From Solea solea (taxonomy: Eukaryota; Chordata; Actinopteri; Pleuronectiformes; Soleidae): a DNA stretch of 64,000 nucleotides. The notes under the pieces are model-generated. The model ran no database searches and had not been told where the DNA came from. It saw only the letters and a list, made by a program, of their open reading frames with translations. The stretch's first letter is position 1, and the number at the start of each line of letters is the position of its first letter. Position numbers and translations under genes: made by a program. Where the stretch lies: positions 15,816,090 to 15,880,089 of the forward strand of contig NC_081149.1 of assembly GCF_958295425.1 (NCBI RefSeq). The letters are read 5' to 3'. Below, in pieces: positions 15,458 to 31,500 of this stretch.

Positions 15458-18000
15458 AACTTTGAAGCACATGGTATGATGTCAGTAACGCATTGTTACT
15501 TCACCACACGGAGTGGGAGTGAAGTATTGTTTTTGTGGCTTTGTCTGTCTGTGTGTGCACTTCTGCACTTACTTGCAATTTGAGCAACAGAGGCAGGTTA
15601 CAATAACCTTTTTAGAATTTTGACCCTGATATGGATTTGAACACACAACTCTCTGATCTGAAGTTAGATGCTCTAGTGTTGCACCACAGCGTTTGTTCTC
15701 ACATATAGGCCAACAGAGGTTTGTTGCGTGGATGGGGTGAAGTCTGCCATCTCTGATTGCCTTGTTTTATAAGATGCAACATAACTGATTACATTTTATG
15801 CATTTTACTGTATGTAACAAGTCTTAAAGTTACACACTGAATGTTCATATACAGTTGACATGATGGAGTTTGGATTTCCAGATGTAAAAATACAATTTTC
15901 TATCTTGTTTGTTTGTTCAATAGAAACTTAAATGTGTCATTTTAGGTTTGTGTTCGAGCACATTAGCTCACACTAAGTCATTGATGTGTTCAAGGATACC
16001 ATGTAGAATAGAATCGAAGGGAAATTTGTACAGAAAAGAAGATATGTTTCTTGAAATTATAGGTTTCAGCAAAAGCTGTATTAAGAGCTGAAGAACACAT
16101 TTTCTTATATATATATTAGCAACTTTATTTGTATTGATATTGAATGTATTTCATGAAAACTGTGTAACACCTTTCCCATGTCACTATAAATTCTGCTTGG
16201 TGTGGTAGTACCATAAGAAGGCGTCTGGGTTCTTTTGTTGTGCTTCCATGCTTCCAATGGTGTGGCTTCCAATATGAATTGTATTGAGTTTTTTAAGCTT
16301 TGTAAATGCTAACAAATATCTATTGCCTTATGAAATACCCGACACGTATAATTTAAAAACAATACATTTTCTAACACATTGTACATAAACAATAACAGGT
16401 GGGTTTTGAGGCTTTATAAATATTTTCAATATTATTATTAACCACAAAATGTCTCAAAACTACATAATATTATTGAACCTGAGGTCCGAAAACGACTTAT
16501 ACTTTATTAATCCCCTTAGGGAAATTATTTCTCTGCATTTGACCCATCCTAGAATTAGGAGCAGTGAGCTGTCACACTGAGTAGCGCCCAGGGAGCAATG
16601 GGGGTTGTGTTGCTCAGGGGTACCCCAGCCCTTTTGACCTGGTGGGGACTTGAACTTGGGTTTCAAGTCCCCACCAGGTCGCTGGTTACAAGCGACCTGG
16701 TGGCTCCCTCTGGTTACAAGCCAAGTTCCCTTTCCACTTGGCCACGGGCTGCCATAATGTATATGATGTATATGACCAGCGAACTTGTAACTGACAGAAG
16801 ACAGGGGGTTGGAGAAAACCACGTCAGACACAACACCCAGCAACGGCAACAGACTATGTTAACGAACCCACCTTTTTAAAACTGTAAATAGTAAACTGCA
16901 TATCATGCCTTACATTTTAAACATTATGTTCATTTAAATATTTTTACATGTACTTATATTTTAACGTATTAACCATATCTGAATGATTTTTTATTAAATT
17001 GCTTTTAAACTCAATGTGCAAATGATATTTAGCCAGGGCTACATGTGGAAATATCCGTCCTCTGGAACTGCAAATTAACACGGACTATTGTGTGTATACA
17101 TGTGTTTTGTTATATTTTACATTAGGAAATAGTCAAAAGATAAAATAAATTGCTCCATGTAATGCACTACAGTTAAATTGTAATGAAGTTAGGTTAAAAA
17201 TTAAAATGCAAAAATTAATACTTAAATGAATATTAATAAAATAATGGCTGGTTATGATTTGAATAACATAACATGGCATGAAACTTATTTTCAGGTGTTT
17301 GGCCAATGAAATAGTTTGATTTAGCAGTCCATAATAGAAAAGTCCAAGTGTGGCGGTCTATCACAACATACATAAATAGTCTTTATTGTTACAGTTTTCT
17401 GGCATTAAATTATAAAGAAGTGAAACTGTTCTGTATGTTAGTATTTTAAAAATGGATCAAGTGGAGATATAACAGAAATAGACCTGAAGAGGACATTTCA
17501 AGGATGAGATCCTGGCACACCACTCTAAATAAATCAACAAAAGTAAGGACGTAACATGTTACTTCATCAGGAAGTAACATACAGGCAGTGATGAACACTG
17601 CAGGGTACAGGAGACAGTGAAGCATCGTTTTACAGTTTTTGGACACTAAGATTATATCTGTTCTGCCCAAAGAAATAAAATTGCACATTTACATTATAAT
17701 TCTGTCAGAATGACAACATACTCATCATAATATATGCTTCACATGATGGCATAGGTTCCAGCTTGCAAAGTAGGCGAAACTTTGTATTAAGTGCATGTTT
17801 TTTCATTGTTTTGAGTGATTATTATTATTACTATATTGTATCTATATTTACAGACAGGCAGTCTCACAGCAGTACATTTGAGCGTATTTTTGTCCCAGTG
17901 TGCTTACCGTACCTGTACTTTGCTATTTTAGTTTTCAAGTATTACGCAGACATGCTGTTTGCATGCATGTTGTTTTATACAAATTGACGTTTTCGCAGCC
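15458..18000. other. Intergenic region between SAMD9L and GAA copy 1
   Basis: AT-rich non-coding sequence, nearly identical to 33781-36300 in unit 2. Apart from the repeat at 16480-16760 I see no gene. The small ORFs here are not supported. Confidence 0.6.
16480..16760. mobile_element. Fish interspersed repeat with a perfect hairpin
   Basis: Contains words typical of a common fish repeat (TACTTTATTAATCCCCTTAG, TCTGCATTTGACCCATCC, GGCCACGGGCTGCC). Inside it, 16636-16654 and 16662-16680 form perfect 19-bp inverted arms around a 7-base loop. The same block with the same hairpin is at 34785-35065 (arms 34943-34987) and is deleted in unit 3. Family assignment (L2-type tail or SINE) is uncertain. 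Confidence 0.6.
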
Positions 18001-18034
18001 TTCTGACAAAACGCCCTGTCTGTCACTGCTCCAG
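17985..18034 (+). promoter_or_regulatory. Possible GAA non-coding first exon, copy 1
   Basis: A donor-like CTCCAG/GTAAAT follows position 18034 and is conserved at 36341 and 55656. A matching acceptor, TGATAGCAG, lies just before the GAA start codon. Mammalian GAA also has a non-coding exon 1 followed by a start-codon exon. Function is inferred only. Confidence 0.35.
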
Positions 18035-20496
18035 GTAAATAAGTTAAATTATTTACCTGGGTTTAATTTAAGAGTTAAAGTTTAGCTCTGCACTGAGCTG
18101 TTTTGTAGCTAATCGCAAGCTAACAGCTAGTTCAGGTAAAGCCAGCTCGTGAAGTGAGTCACTGAAAAGTAAAATGAGCGAAACAGCAAGTGTGGACGAT
18201 TATGTAACCCATATATTTGTGCCACTAACAGCTTAGTTTACGATTGACAAGTGTTTGTGCAGAGCTAAACTTCAGTGCTCACTGACCTGCCATTGTATCT
18301 GTGGTGATAGCAGAATGGCTCTGTTGTCTAACTCTGTAGTAGCTGCTCTTGTCCTCATTGCATTTGCTTTGTCAAATTGTTTCTACATGAACAACTTGTC
18401 CGATCGTGAAACCAAACTGGTCAGGTGTGTCCATGCCGAGCCAAACGAGAGCATAGCATATGAGAGGCTTGTCATTGCTAATCCAACTGAAACACACAAT
18501 AAACCAAATGAAAATCACCCTGAAAGTTTCAAAGAGACGACTAATTATAGAGATGACAAATGCACCATGGCCCCACAAAGTCGGTTTGACTGTGCCAGGG
18601 ACAGGGTTCTCAGCAAGAGACAGTGTGAGGAGAGGGGTTGCTGTTATGCCCCTCTGCCCAAATCTGTTGGACCACCTTGGTGCTTCTACCCCAGTTTGTA
18701 CCCTGGCTACAAACTGGGTCCCTTCACTCCTTCAAAACGAGGCCTGGCTGTCACTCTGACTCGTGCCAAACCCTCATACCTGCCTAGAGACGTCTCTACA
18801 CTAAGACTGGAAATCATTGAGGAGACCACAGGCTGCTTGCACCTCATTGTGAGTGTCCAATACTATGTTGATGTTTTTTTCTCTGCTGCAACCATTTAAA
18901 TAGATGTGATGAGGAAAGTACACTTTCCTGTATTTTGTATATTCAGCACCTGGAATCTACTTTGACTTCATGTGACAAAACTGAACTGATACATTCACCC
19001 TCAAGCTGAAGGACCCGTCCTCTCAGCGATATGAGGTCAAACTCCCAGCTGATGTTCCCAAAAGCAGAGCAGATAACTCTGATGTCCTTTACACCACCGA
19101 GTACCAGTCTGACCCATTTGGTTTCATAGTGCGACGTAAATCCAATGGACACACGATGTGAGTACATTTCAGTTTTCATCTACATCTACATCACGTCACA
19201 TGTACTCACACCGTATCTTGTAATCTTTATATTTATATTGAGGCAACATAACCTAAATATGTAACAGTAAATAGATATTTCTTTTTACATGTTTGTTAAT
19301 TCTCTGTATGTCTTTCCCTCCTTTTTTAGTATAAACACCACTGTGGGACCTCTGCTTTTTGCTGACCAGTACTTGCAGTTGTCCACCACACTAGCCTCTT
19401 CCCTTGTGTCTGGCCTTGGGGAACATTACACCTCCCTGCTCCTAGACCTTAACTGGACTTCTCTTACTCTCTGGAACAGAGACATGGCACCTCATGTGAG
19501 TCTGTTGTAGAGAACACACAAGCCCCGAGTTGTGGGAGAACTCAAGCAGTCACAATATACACTGTACACATTTGTGAATACTATAACTATTGGCAAATTC
19601 AGGAGCATTTAGCGTTCATCCAGTCTCTGAAACCCAAATAGAGCAACATGTTTAATAATCTGAAAGGGAAACATGCAGTTGTTTTACATTCCAAAAAAGA
19701 ATAGAAATCATAATCCCTGGTCTAACATGCCAAATAGCTACCACTTGATGCCACACATGAAATAGTGTGTAACACACTTGTAAACTAAGTTGTCCACACT
19801 ATATTTTTGTTGTTTTATACTTTTCCCCCTTTTGTGTATGCAAGTTGTTGATGGTGTGTTCCTTTGCAGGCTCATGCTAACCTATATGGCTCCCACCCAT
19901 TCTACATTGTACAGGAGGCTGATGGATTAGCACATGGAGTTTTCCTCCTCAACAGCAATGCAATTGGTACAGAACTATTGCTTTAATAAGATTTTACACT
20001 GAATATTTTTTCGTATCATATACAAACTGTTACTGAATGCCTTAATGTGTCTCCAGAGGTGACGCTTCAGCCAACTCCTGCTCTCACCTGGGTGTCAACT
20101 GGAGGAATTCTGGACCTATACTTTTTTTTAGGTCCTGACCCTCAAAGTGTTATTCGACAATACCTTCAGGTCATTGGTTAGGTACATCTTTTTAGTGTTG
20201 ACACTGGCTACTACAGCTCCTTGTGTATATACCATATGAAAAATATTGTTTTAAAATAGAAAATTATATAGAGGCACACCTATAAAGAGTGAGTTAGATT
20301 CATTAATGTGTTTAGTATATCTTATTTATCCTAAGGCCGTCCCATGATGCCCCCCTATTGGTCCCTGGGATTTCATCTTTGCCGCTGGGGTTACACCACC
20401 ACTAATACAACCCGCAAGGTTGCACAACGCATGCACAATGCCAAACTTCCATTGGTAAATGACATTTACAAGATCATTTCCTTATCAAGAATCAAG

Positions 20497-20497
<1 letters not shown>

Positions 20498-20556
<59 letters not shown>

Positions 20557-20575
20557 TATGATAATAATGATAAAG
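20498..20575. repeat. (ATT)n/(AAT)n palindromic microsatellite
   Basis: A run of ATT repeats turns into AAT repeats, so the strand can fold back on itself. The same tract is at about 39115-39170 in copy 2. In copy 3 it is replaced by a LINE fragment. Confidence 0.9.
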
Positions 20576-21308
20576 GTAAATTAATAAAAACAGACACATA
20601 TTACATCAGCTGTTTAACTGAAAATAAGAAATTATGTAACAATGTATCTCCAGTAGATGGCAGCAAAAGCCTCTCAGCTTCTGACTGCTGTGCTCTGCTG
20701 GTTTCTGCCCCAGGACCCAGGGATCAGTAGCACTAGCCCCACTGGAACTTACCCTCCCTTTGATGATGGCCTGAAACGAGACGTCTTCATTAAAATGTCA
20801 CAGGACACATTTTGATCGGGAAGGTAAGAATCCTTTTTTATATGTTGTTCCGCCTGTGTGATATGCATAGCATGTGTTTTACTGTTGACCTGTGTCCAGT
20901 TGGTTGGCAAACACATTCTTGTATGGTGTTCCAGGTTTGGCCTGGCCCTACAGCCTTCCCTGACTTCACCAACCCAGAGACCAGACAGTGGTGGGAAGAC
21001 TGCATCAGAGATTTTCATTCTAAAGTGCCTGTGGATGGACTGTGGATTGTGAGTGTGTACAGACACACAGTGCACATGTTATTTAGACACCAATGATATG
21101 ATTATAAAAACCAAAATGTCAAGAATGTGTGAAATCAGGTTGTCAGTTCTGGAATATCCTTAGTGGTTGTGTGTTTAGTTTGCTTTGCACCTAATTTATA
21201 TTTTGTTTATCTCCAATGCTCCATCCAGGATATGAATGAACCAGCCAATTTTGTCCAGGGCTCAATGGCTCAATATTTTGTTTACTATGCTGTCAGTTGT
21301 GTTACGTT

Positions 21309-21548
21309 AAAGGTCCAGTGTGTAACATTTAGCAGAGTTTATTGGCTGAAATCAAATACACTCTCCATAAGTATGTTTTTATAAGTTACTAACCAATAAA
21401 TTATATAACAAATTTAGAATCAGCCCTTTACATGTACAGAGGGCCTTGCCTTACAGGGGTCTCCAACTTGCTTTGCAATGTTTCGACGGCAAACATTGTA
21501 CTTTGTAATCCCCATTAGATTAAACACATTCTTACATACTGGACCTTT
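21309..21548. mobile_element. MITE in GAA intron, copy 1
   Basis: About 240 bp bounded by inverted ends AAAGGTCCAGT and ACTGGACCTTT. Present at the same intron position in all three GAA copies (39994-40233, 60333-60571), so it predates the duplications. Confidence 0.75.
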
Positions 21549-22374
21549 CAAAGTACATACAGTACACAAATGCTCTGCAGATACATACCTGTTTCATTGT
21601 TCTGAATGTTGCTTCAAATCATTGTCTGTGTTCCTGAATCTCATACAAACAGGAGTAGGCGGAGGAGAGTTAAACTCGGGAACTCTCTGCATGTCAGCTC
21701 AGCAGAGGCAATCCACTCACTACAACCTGCACAATATGTACGGACTGACAGAAGCATATGCCACAAACAGGTTCGAACCACAGATTGAGTTCTTTAGGTG
21801 GTATGTTAGCAGATGAAGTCATAAGTAATCAAACGGAGGACAGTAGTTGTAGTTGTGAAACAACAATAAAAGGACAGACTTCCTTTGTGCAAGTGCTAGA
21901 TTTATTTCATTGGACCTTAATGTGGCACTGTGGAATATATGGATGTAGTTGTTGTTTGGCTTTTGTTATTTATATATAATAATATTAATATAATAATAAT
22001 ATTTTGTCTACTATATATCGATTGTGCGGTTGGTTGCTGCTCTCAGAGCTCTTACAAAGGTACGAGGGAAGAGGCCTTTTGTCCTGTCTCGCTCTTCTTA
22101 CTCTGGCATTGGACGCTTCTCTGGAGTGTGGACAGGTGATGTCAGGAGTGACTGGGAGCAGCTGCGATTCTCCATCCCTGGTGAGGAGATAAGCTGTAGT
22201 TTCCAAAACGTCCACAGCATGATATACTATAACAATCTTGTTTCAAAGTGGGCTTAGTTCTGTGGTAGTCATTTTATGGACCTGCATATGGTTAAATATA
22301 ACATCCAGTCCATCAATGGAAATAATTATTTTTCATCTTTTTTTTTTTTTTTTTAAATGAAACAGATTATTTGA

Positions 22375-22593
<219 letters not shown>

Positions 22594-22860
22594 TGACTAT
22601 ATGTGTCTTTGTATTGATTCACTGAGTTAGTTCCACTTCTCATACTGTATGTGCTGTCACAGGGGTGGGGTGGGGTTATGATGGAGGTGAGGTCTGCCCT
22701 GCATGTTTAAAGCGAGTCCCTCTGTGTCATGTATCATGAATAGTGGTTACAGTATCTCCTCCCATTGTCTGTGTGTTTTTATGTGTCTGTGCCCGTTAGC
22801 CTCAGGAGCCATATGTATTTGGGCAGGAGGCTCAGGCTGCCATGCGGAGTGCACTGAACC

Positions 22861-25143
<2,283 letters not shown>

Positions 25144-25974
25144 ACTGGGATCAGTGGAGCCCAGCACAGACGGGAGCATTGCCTTTTGAAGAGTGGGTAC
25201 AATGTGTGGTGTAGTTGCTGAGCTCTGCATGTGAGGACCAGGCCTGCAGTGCCTGTGATCTACTACCAGGCGCAGTAGCTGCACCTCTGTGGGTTAAGTG
25301 CCTTCCCCTCATCTGGGTTAAAGTGTTCCCCCAAAAGAACCGACTACAAGTCTCTCCGTCCAAAGCAAGTTCGATAGCCACGAGGGTGTTGGAGGACATT
25401 TTCTTGACGCTGATATGAGGAAAAAAGATGTTGTTGAACATGTGTGTAGTCAGATTGTGCAATGTTGTATTTGAGTGAGCCTTTTCACTGCACAGATACT
25501 GTATATATATTTTTGTATAGAAAGAGTCAGAATTTGAATCATCAATGATAAATCGTTTAATATGGCTGATGTGCCTTTTTTTAAACCATCACTGTGCTGT
25601 ATGGGTGCGGTTCTTAAAAGTTGACTTTACTAAATATGCTTGATTCCAGTTAATGCTGCTAAACTGCTTTTCTTCTGTCAATCAAAACTTTGTGCTCAAG
25701 ACTTATTAAGAGTGGACTGTCCCAAATGGTGTTAAGGATTGCATCTCAATACATTATGTATTTTAATCTCATGTCTTTATCGAGTTATATGAGTTCAGAG
25801 GTCAGGTTGCAGAAAGCTTGTGTGTAATAAGTTAAAAGGGTTTTAAAGTGAATTGATGACATGCACATTAAATTCTATTTTTTATACTGTGACCATGTTT
25901 GCACGTTGAATTAATACATGTATTTAGTAGCCTATCTAATAATATCAATGTTTACAAATGTGCCAATTTATATA

Positions 25975-26179
25975 CAATTGTTCCGTCCACCCCCCCCCCC
26001 CCCCCCCGTGGACCTTATTGGACTCGCCCGGGGTTGCGTTTCCCGATAAACGAAAGAAAAGTGAGGGCGGAAGTCCAAATTCCGCGTCCGTTGCGACATA
26101 CAGAAGTAAATACACTTCTTTAAAACAACCCAGAGCAGCAAAATGGACCAACGGTTTCGATAATCAGCGTTTATCAGAG
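25975..26179 (+). promoter_or_regulatory. Putative SAMD9L promoter and leader exon, copy 2
   Basis: AAACGAAAGAAAAG at 26048-26061 is the most IRF/ISRE-like version of the motif in the window, with two GAAA words. It is followed by the conserved leader and donor (GT at 26180). Only one copy is present here. Interferon control is inferred from the motif and from family knowledge. Confidence 0.4.
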
Positions 26180-27454
26180 GTAAGAACTGATCATTTTGCG
26201 ATGTTTGGCTGTTGTAGTATGACTGATATGCTGCTATGCTATGCTACTGTAGTTTCAAAATGATGTTTTTGCTTAATTAAACGACTCCAGAAGTTTGACT
26301 AGATTGTATGTTCTTTTATGAACCGATATATTTCGACTGGCAGCGAGTCGAGTCATAGGCAAGCTGACCTGGCCGCTCTGCACAGGTTAGCTTAAGGGTA
26401 GGACTAGGCGTTAACTGGTTAAGGTTGGAGATAACGTTTTCTTTTACCTCCTGACTACCAAATGTCTTCTGTATATAGCAAAATGAGTTAATTCAGTAGT
26501 ATGCAGTGGGTGGGAAGTTTACAAACGTCCTCCACAGACGAATTTGAACTACTGGTAGTCAGGAGGGACTGTCCAAAAGAATGTTAGTTCAATATATAAT
26601 GCTCCCATTACAATGTGGTGGGTGAACGGACACACACACACACTTGTTTTTTTTCTTTTTATCTCCGTGAGGAGAACTCATAGACAATATATTACCTAGC
26701 CCCTTAACCTAACCTCAATCATCACAACTATTTAAGAACCTAACCCTAAAACCTCGTCTTAACCCTGAGAATCCCTTGTAGGGTCCCCATGGATATAGGT
26801 TTGTACGGTTTTGGTCCCCAGGAGGATAGAAAAACATGTACAAACTCACATACGTGAACCATCGTACACCCAATAATCGGTTCCAGGAAGTCTTTTGAAA
26901 TAATAAAGCAGGTATTTTAAGAGAGTGGTTACATAGGTTTCAGCTCGTGCAACAGTAAAAACAATGGCAATAAAACATTTATTTATTTACATATATGCGT
27001 ATAGAAATAAGTGACCCTCCCTACTTAAAAGGTTTAAAGGGGGCATTTCACCCCGTTGCATATTTTAGACCAGGGGTCACCAACCTTTTTGAGACCGAGA
27101 GCTACCTGAAGGGTAGAGAATAGTATGGTGGGCTACCATATTAACATTTTATGCAATTTACCATTTAAATGATGAATGTTATGCATTCAATAGCTTAAAC
27201 ATTAATTCCAGTGCTTACTCCTAACGATTATCAGTTTTTATAAACAATGATTTCATACATGCAGTCATCCTTTGAAAATAAAATGTGCAATTTTTTGTCT
27301 CTCTCTGTCAGTCTTTCACACACAAACACACACATACTCTAAGACTGTCTGGGCACTGGGCACCATGTTGGTAACCACTGTAAGATGAGGTGTGTAGACA
27401 GACACACCTCAGTCAATAAATCAATTCCCTGTTATAGCTGGAGCTTGATTTGAC

Positions 27455-28181
27455 TAGAACTGCAACTAACGATTATTTTCATAATCGATTATCTGTAAAT
27501 TATTTTCTCAATTCATCAAGTAATTGTTTGGTCCATAAAATGTCATAAAATGTTGATCGGTGTTTGTCAAACCTGGAAATGATGATGATCTCAAATGTCT
27601 TGTTTTGTCCACAAACCAAAATGATTCAGTTTTAATGATTTCTTTATTATATGGAACAAAGCAACCAGAAAATATTTACATTTAAAGGAATACTTCACCA
27701 ATTTGCGTGTGGCTTTGTATTGCCAGAATAGCAGTAGTATTTTTAAAAAAAATTCTGCTTCCCTCCCTCAGTTTTCCCCTGAGTTGTAAGAAAAAAAATC
27801 AGTTTTTCCCTTTCCAATTTTGCCAGTCGCAGGGGGAGAGTATATTTATTATATATTTTATTCCTCACAGGAATTTGTGTTTACACAACTAGCACTGTCT
27901 GCTAGACAGCGAGACTCTTGCGGGGCAGCGAGCACAGTGCATGCTGGGAGTTGTTGTTGTTCATCTACATGAGCCAAAATTACATTTTTCTGCACTGGCT
28001 TCAAATATTATTTCACATTTCTACTACATAGAGGACCTAGTTTAAATAGACATTCATCTTTCCAATGGTGAAGTATGCCTTTAACAATCAGAAATCTTGT
28101 TTTAATAATGAATAAAGCATCAAACCGATTAGTTTAGTAACTGATTAATAATCGATAAATCGAGTAATTGTTTCAGCTCTA
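27455..28181. mobile_element. hAT-type MITE
   Basis: Ends TAGAACTGCAAC on the left and, inverted, GTTTCAGCTCTA on the right. Flanked by perfect 8-bp target duplications GATTTGAC (27447-27454 and 28182-28189), the hAT signature. Its interior is interrupted by a second element at 27682-28084. Fragments of the same insertion occur in units 1 and 3, so it is older than the duplications. Confidence 0.8.
27682..28084. mobile_element. piggyBac-like MITE nested in the hAT MITE
   Basis: Terminal inverted repeats AAAGGAATACTTCACC and GGTGAAGTATGCCTTT (one mismatch) meet TTAA at both ends. Unit 1 has the empty site CATTTAAGAAGCTG near 8992, and unit 3 keeps the right end followed by TTAAGAAGCTG near 47903. 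TTAA targets point to the piggyBac superfamily. Confidence 0.7.
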
Positions 28182-28500
28182 GATTTGACTGTAAATTACT
28201 GAATAATAGATAATGCTGTACATAAATGTCGAAGATGCAGTATGTTTGAGGTTTTTAGAAATTGTGCCACCATTACTGATTTTGCCCAGCAGAGAGCACT
28301 GCTTCGTTTGTTTTGTAGGGATCCTGTTAACATCAACATACACTGCATGTTCTAATAATAAATTATGGATATTTATATTTGCCTCAGTCCGATTTTATTA
28401 TGGAATGTATGTGTGTGAACCAAAAAAGAGAAAAAATTAACTATCTATGGTTTCAGTTTGAAATGTCAATCATCATATAACTGAACATTTTCTTTTCCAG

Positions 28501-28557
28501 GTGGACGTTGACAAAACCAATGTTGTTGATGTGATGAAAGGAGAAAGTAAATCATGG
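28501..28557 (+). other. SAMD9L copy 2 start-codon exon
   Basis: Acceptor ends at 28500, ATG at 28554-28556, donor GTGAGT at 28558. It carries the same overlapping out-of-frame uORF as copy 1. Confidence 0.7.
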
Positions 28558-31500
28558 GTGAGTGGATTGTCAAGTCTGTTTTGTTTTTTTGTAATTTAAT
28601 GTGAACTGATCTCTTTTAAAAAGGTACAATTTACTGTAAATATGCTTATGAACCACAGGATTGGCACCAGCACAGCATAAGAATTTTATACATGGAGCAT
28701 TTCAGCATCTTTTAGCTCATTGATGTCATTTGTTACAGATACAAAAATAAAAAAATGTAAACTGCTTAAATATGATAGGGCCAATGGAAAGAGATGAGTT
28801 TTAAGAAGAGACGGAGGAGAGGCCTGTCTAATGTACACAGGTTTATGGGCCTCAACAGTAAATACATGGTCCCCTCTGAGCATGCTGCTCATTCTTCTTG
28901 GAAAAATTAACCATTGTCTCGCTTTAAATAATCCACTTATTCAATGTCTGTATATTGGCAAATGAAAGACATGTTTTTAAATGTGGAGAACATCATCTCT
29001 GATTCTGTCATTTATGAATAAACCAACATTTTTTTTTCCTCAACCAGCTGACAATCTTGTGCAGTCACCCGAGAATTGGACTGAATCTCAAGTAAGCACC
29101 TGGCTACGAACACTTGGTGTGAAAGAACAATACATAAAGAAGCTCTTTGAAGAAGAAGTAAATGGACAAATCCTTCTCACACTTGATGAGGACTTCTTGA
29201 TGACAAAGATTGGCATGAAATTAGGGCCTACTCATATGATTATCAAAAAAAGAAATGAGTTCCTCAATTCCAAGCAAAACATTCAGCAGAATGCAAAGCC
29301 TACCGGTACTAAAAAAACCGAGCTGCAGCAGAAAATCAATTCACAATCAGTTCATTGTCTTGCTTCAAGTGAAGTTACTTCTGGACAGGTACATGCAAGA
29401 GATAAGTGTGCCTCAGAAGAAAGTCAAACCCCCCAAAAACGGTGCATATTGACTTCAAAGGAAGACTGCAAACCACGGCCATTTGATCAAGAAGGCATTG
29501 ATTTCATATATGTAAAGCACAGAGTTCTGCAACCTGAATCAGGAGCCTTTGATTTGATCTCTCCCTGCCATGAATTCAAATCTTTTGCTATAGCTGCTGA
29601 ATTGGATCGCACAAGACTGCAAGCTAAGTTTGCCAAAGAGGTTCTAAAATTTGCAACTGGTTGTATGAATATCCGATCAAATGGCACAATACATTTCGGT
29701 GTGATGGACAGCAAGGAGGATACAGGATATGTGCATGGTGAGGTAGTTGGCATCCCAATAAAAGACAAAGACATTTATGTGGATGCTTTGGACTACATTG
29801 AAAAGTGTTTCTCAACTGACAAAGAGCATGCGCGCCATTGTGTGCGCCCACCAAGGTTCATTGAGGTTATGGATCGAGAAAGTACAGCAAAAAACTATGT
29901 GGTGGAGGTTGACATTGTGCCTTCAGTCAACATTGTTAAGGGCAAGGTTTATGCAGTTATTCTGCCAAACTTCAATGAGGCAGCAAACAAAGTACAATAT
30001 GAGAAAAAGGCAATTCTGCGAAGGGTAGGTTCCAAAACAGAGCCAGTGAGTGACAGTGATTTAAGTGATTTCTTTCAGAGAGTCAAAGAACGGGATGCTC
30101 AAAGAGAAGAGGCAGAGAAAACTCAAGTACTCAGTACTCCATTCTGCCAAGACCTTGGGAGGAAACTCACAATGCTAATAACTAGTGGGAAGAAGTTCAT
30201 TGAAAATGATAAATGGTTCATATTCATTACAAACAAATTCAAACCTGATGACCTTTCTAACATTGAGTGGCTGCTGAATATGAAGATCTTCTCTGTGTTT
30301 GATTTTGACCCAGACTCAAAGATATCAGGCCTTTGCAGCAAATACCTTGAGCATCATGCTGCAAACATGCATTCTCTGCAGAGCTATAGCAAATCCAGTG
30401 ACACAAGCATCAAAGAATTCACAGAAAAATTGCACCTGTTTGAACAAACTAGCTGGATCTTCTGCAATGGCCGTTCTGGCTTTAAAGCAAATGAAACTCC
30501 TTCTGATGAAATGACTTGGATCAAGACAAAAATTACCCTTTTGAGGGAATGTGTGTCTTTGATTTGTAAACAAATCTTGCCAAAAGGGTCACTACAGGTC
30601 ATTTTTCTTCTCACATCACCAGTAGAGAAACCTCTCTTGCACACCTTTTATGAGTTTTTCACAGACATGGAAGGCCACACAGACATCATCTGCATCTGTG
30701 AATCAGAAACAAACTTCCAGAGGTGGCAAAGTTTTGCAGAGGGGTCATGTGGAACAGAAACTGTGAACAATTTCAGTGTAGTTGGGATGAAAATGAGTCA
30801 CATTAATGCAACTATGCAAATGATACAACCAGTAAAAGCCTGTGCCAAAAAACACTTGCCAGTCTTTGTGAAAGGGACATGTCTTCTTGAAACAAACAAA
30901 GAGGAACATATGGCTTCTCTGGAAATACTGACAGTCAACCATTGTGACGACACAAGCAAAGACTTCATTAATGAGGAGAAGGCAAATATTGAACAGCAGT
31001 TTTACCGTGGTGGTAGAGTGACATGGATGAACTTTTGGCTCGCTGAGCACAAGTATGTTGGAGAGGTAATCGAACGAGATGCTTATCATGATGTCTCCAA
31101 ACTCCTCATGGATGTTTTGAAATGTAACGTAGATCAGACCCCAGTTACTTCGATAAACATCTACCATCACCCAGGAAGTGGTGGAAGTACTGTGGCAAGG
31201 CAGGTGTTGTGGCAGAACAGGAAAGAACTAAGATGTGCAGTTGTGAAGCCTTCATACTCCGTTACTGATGTTACACAACATGCAGTTGATCTAAGAGAAT
31301 ATGAAGAAAAAGATCCACAAAGGTGTCTTCCAGTGTTGCTCCTAATTGAAGACTCTGACAAAGACTACCTTGATGATCTCAGAAATGAGCTAGAGGTTGC
31401 AATCAGAAGCAGACGAATCAAGTATGGAACACTATGTTTCATTTTGTTGAGCTGTAGGCGATCCCATGATCCAGAGAGTAGATGCAAAGAGTCTGCTTTA

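Larger units (their letters stand above)
25144..28500. other. Intergenic region upstream of SAMD9L copy 2
   Basis: Begins with the ERN1 3' UTR duplicate, then a single copy of the block that is doubled at 5485-8830. It has a poly(C) run at about 25990-26006, the promoter-like block at 25975-26179, CA repeats near 26630, and a hAT MITE with a nested element at 27455-28181. No coding gene recognised. Confidence 0.7.

Noticed and set aside
18255..18314. Upstream in-frame ATG for GAA (also 36562 and 55892)
   Set aside because: It would add about 20 polar and Cys-rich residues in front of a good signal peptide. An acceptor-like TAGCAG lies just before the later ATG.
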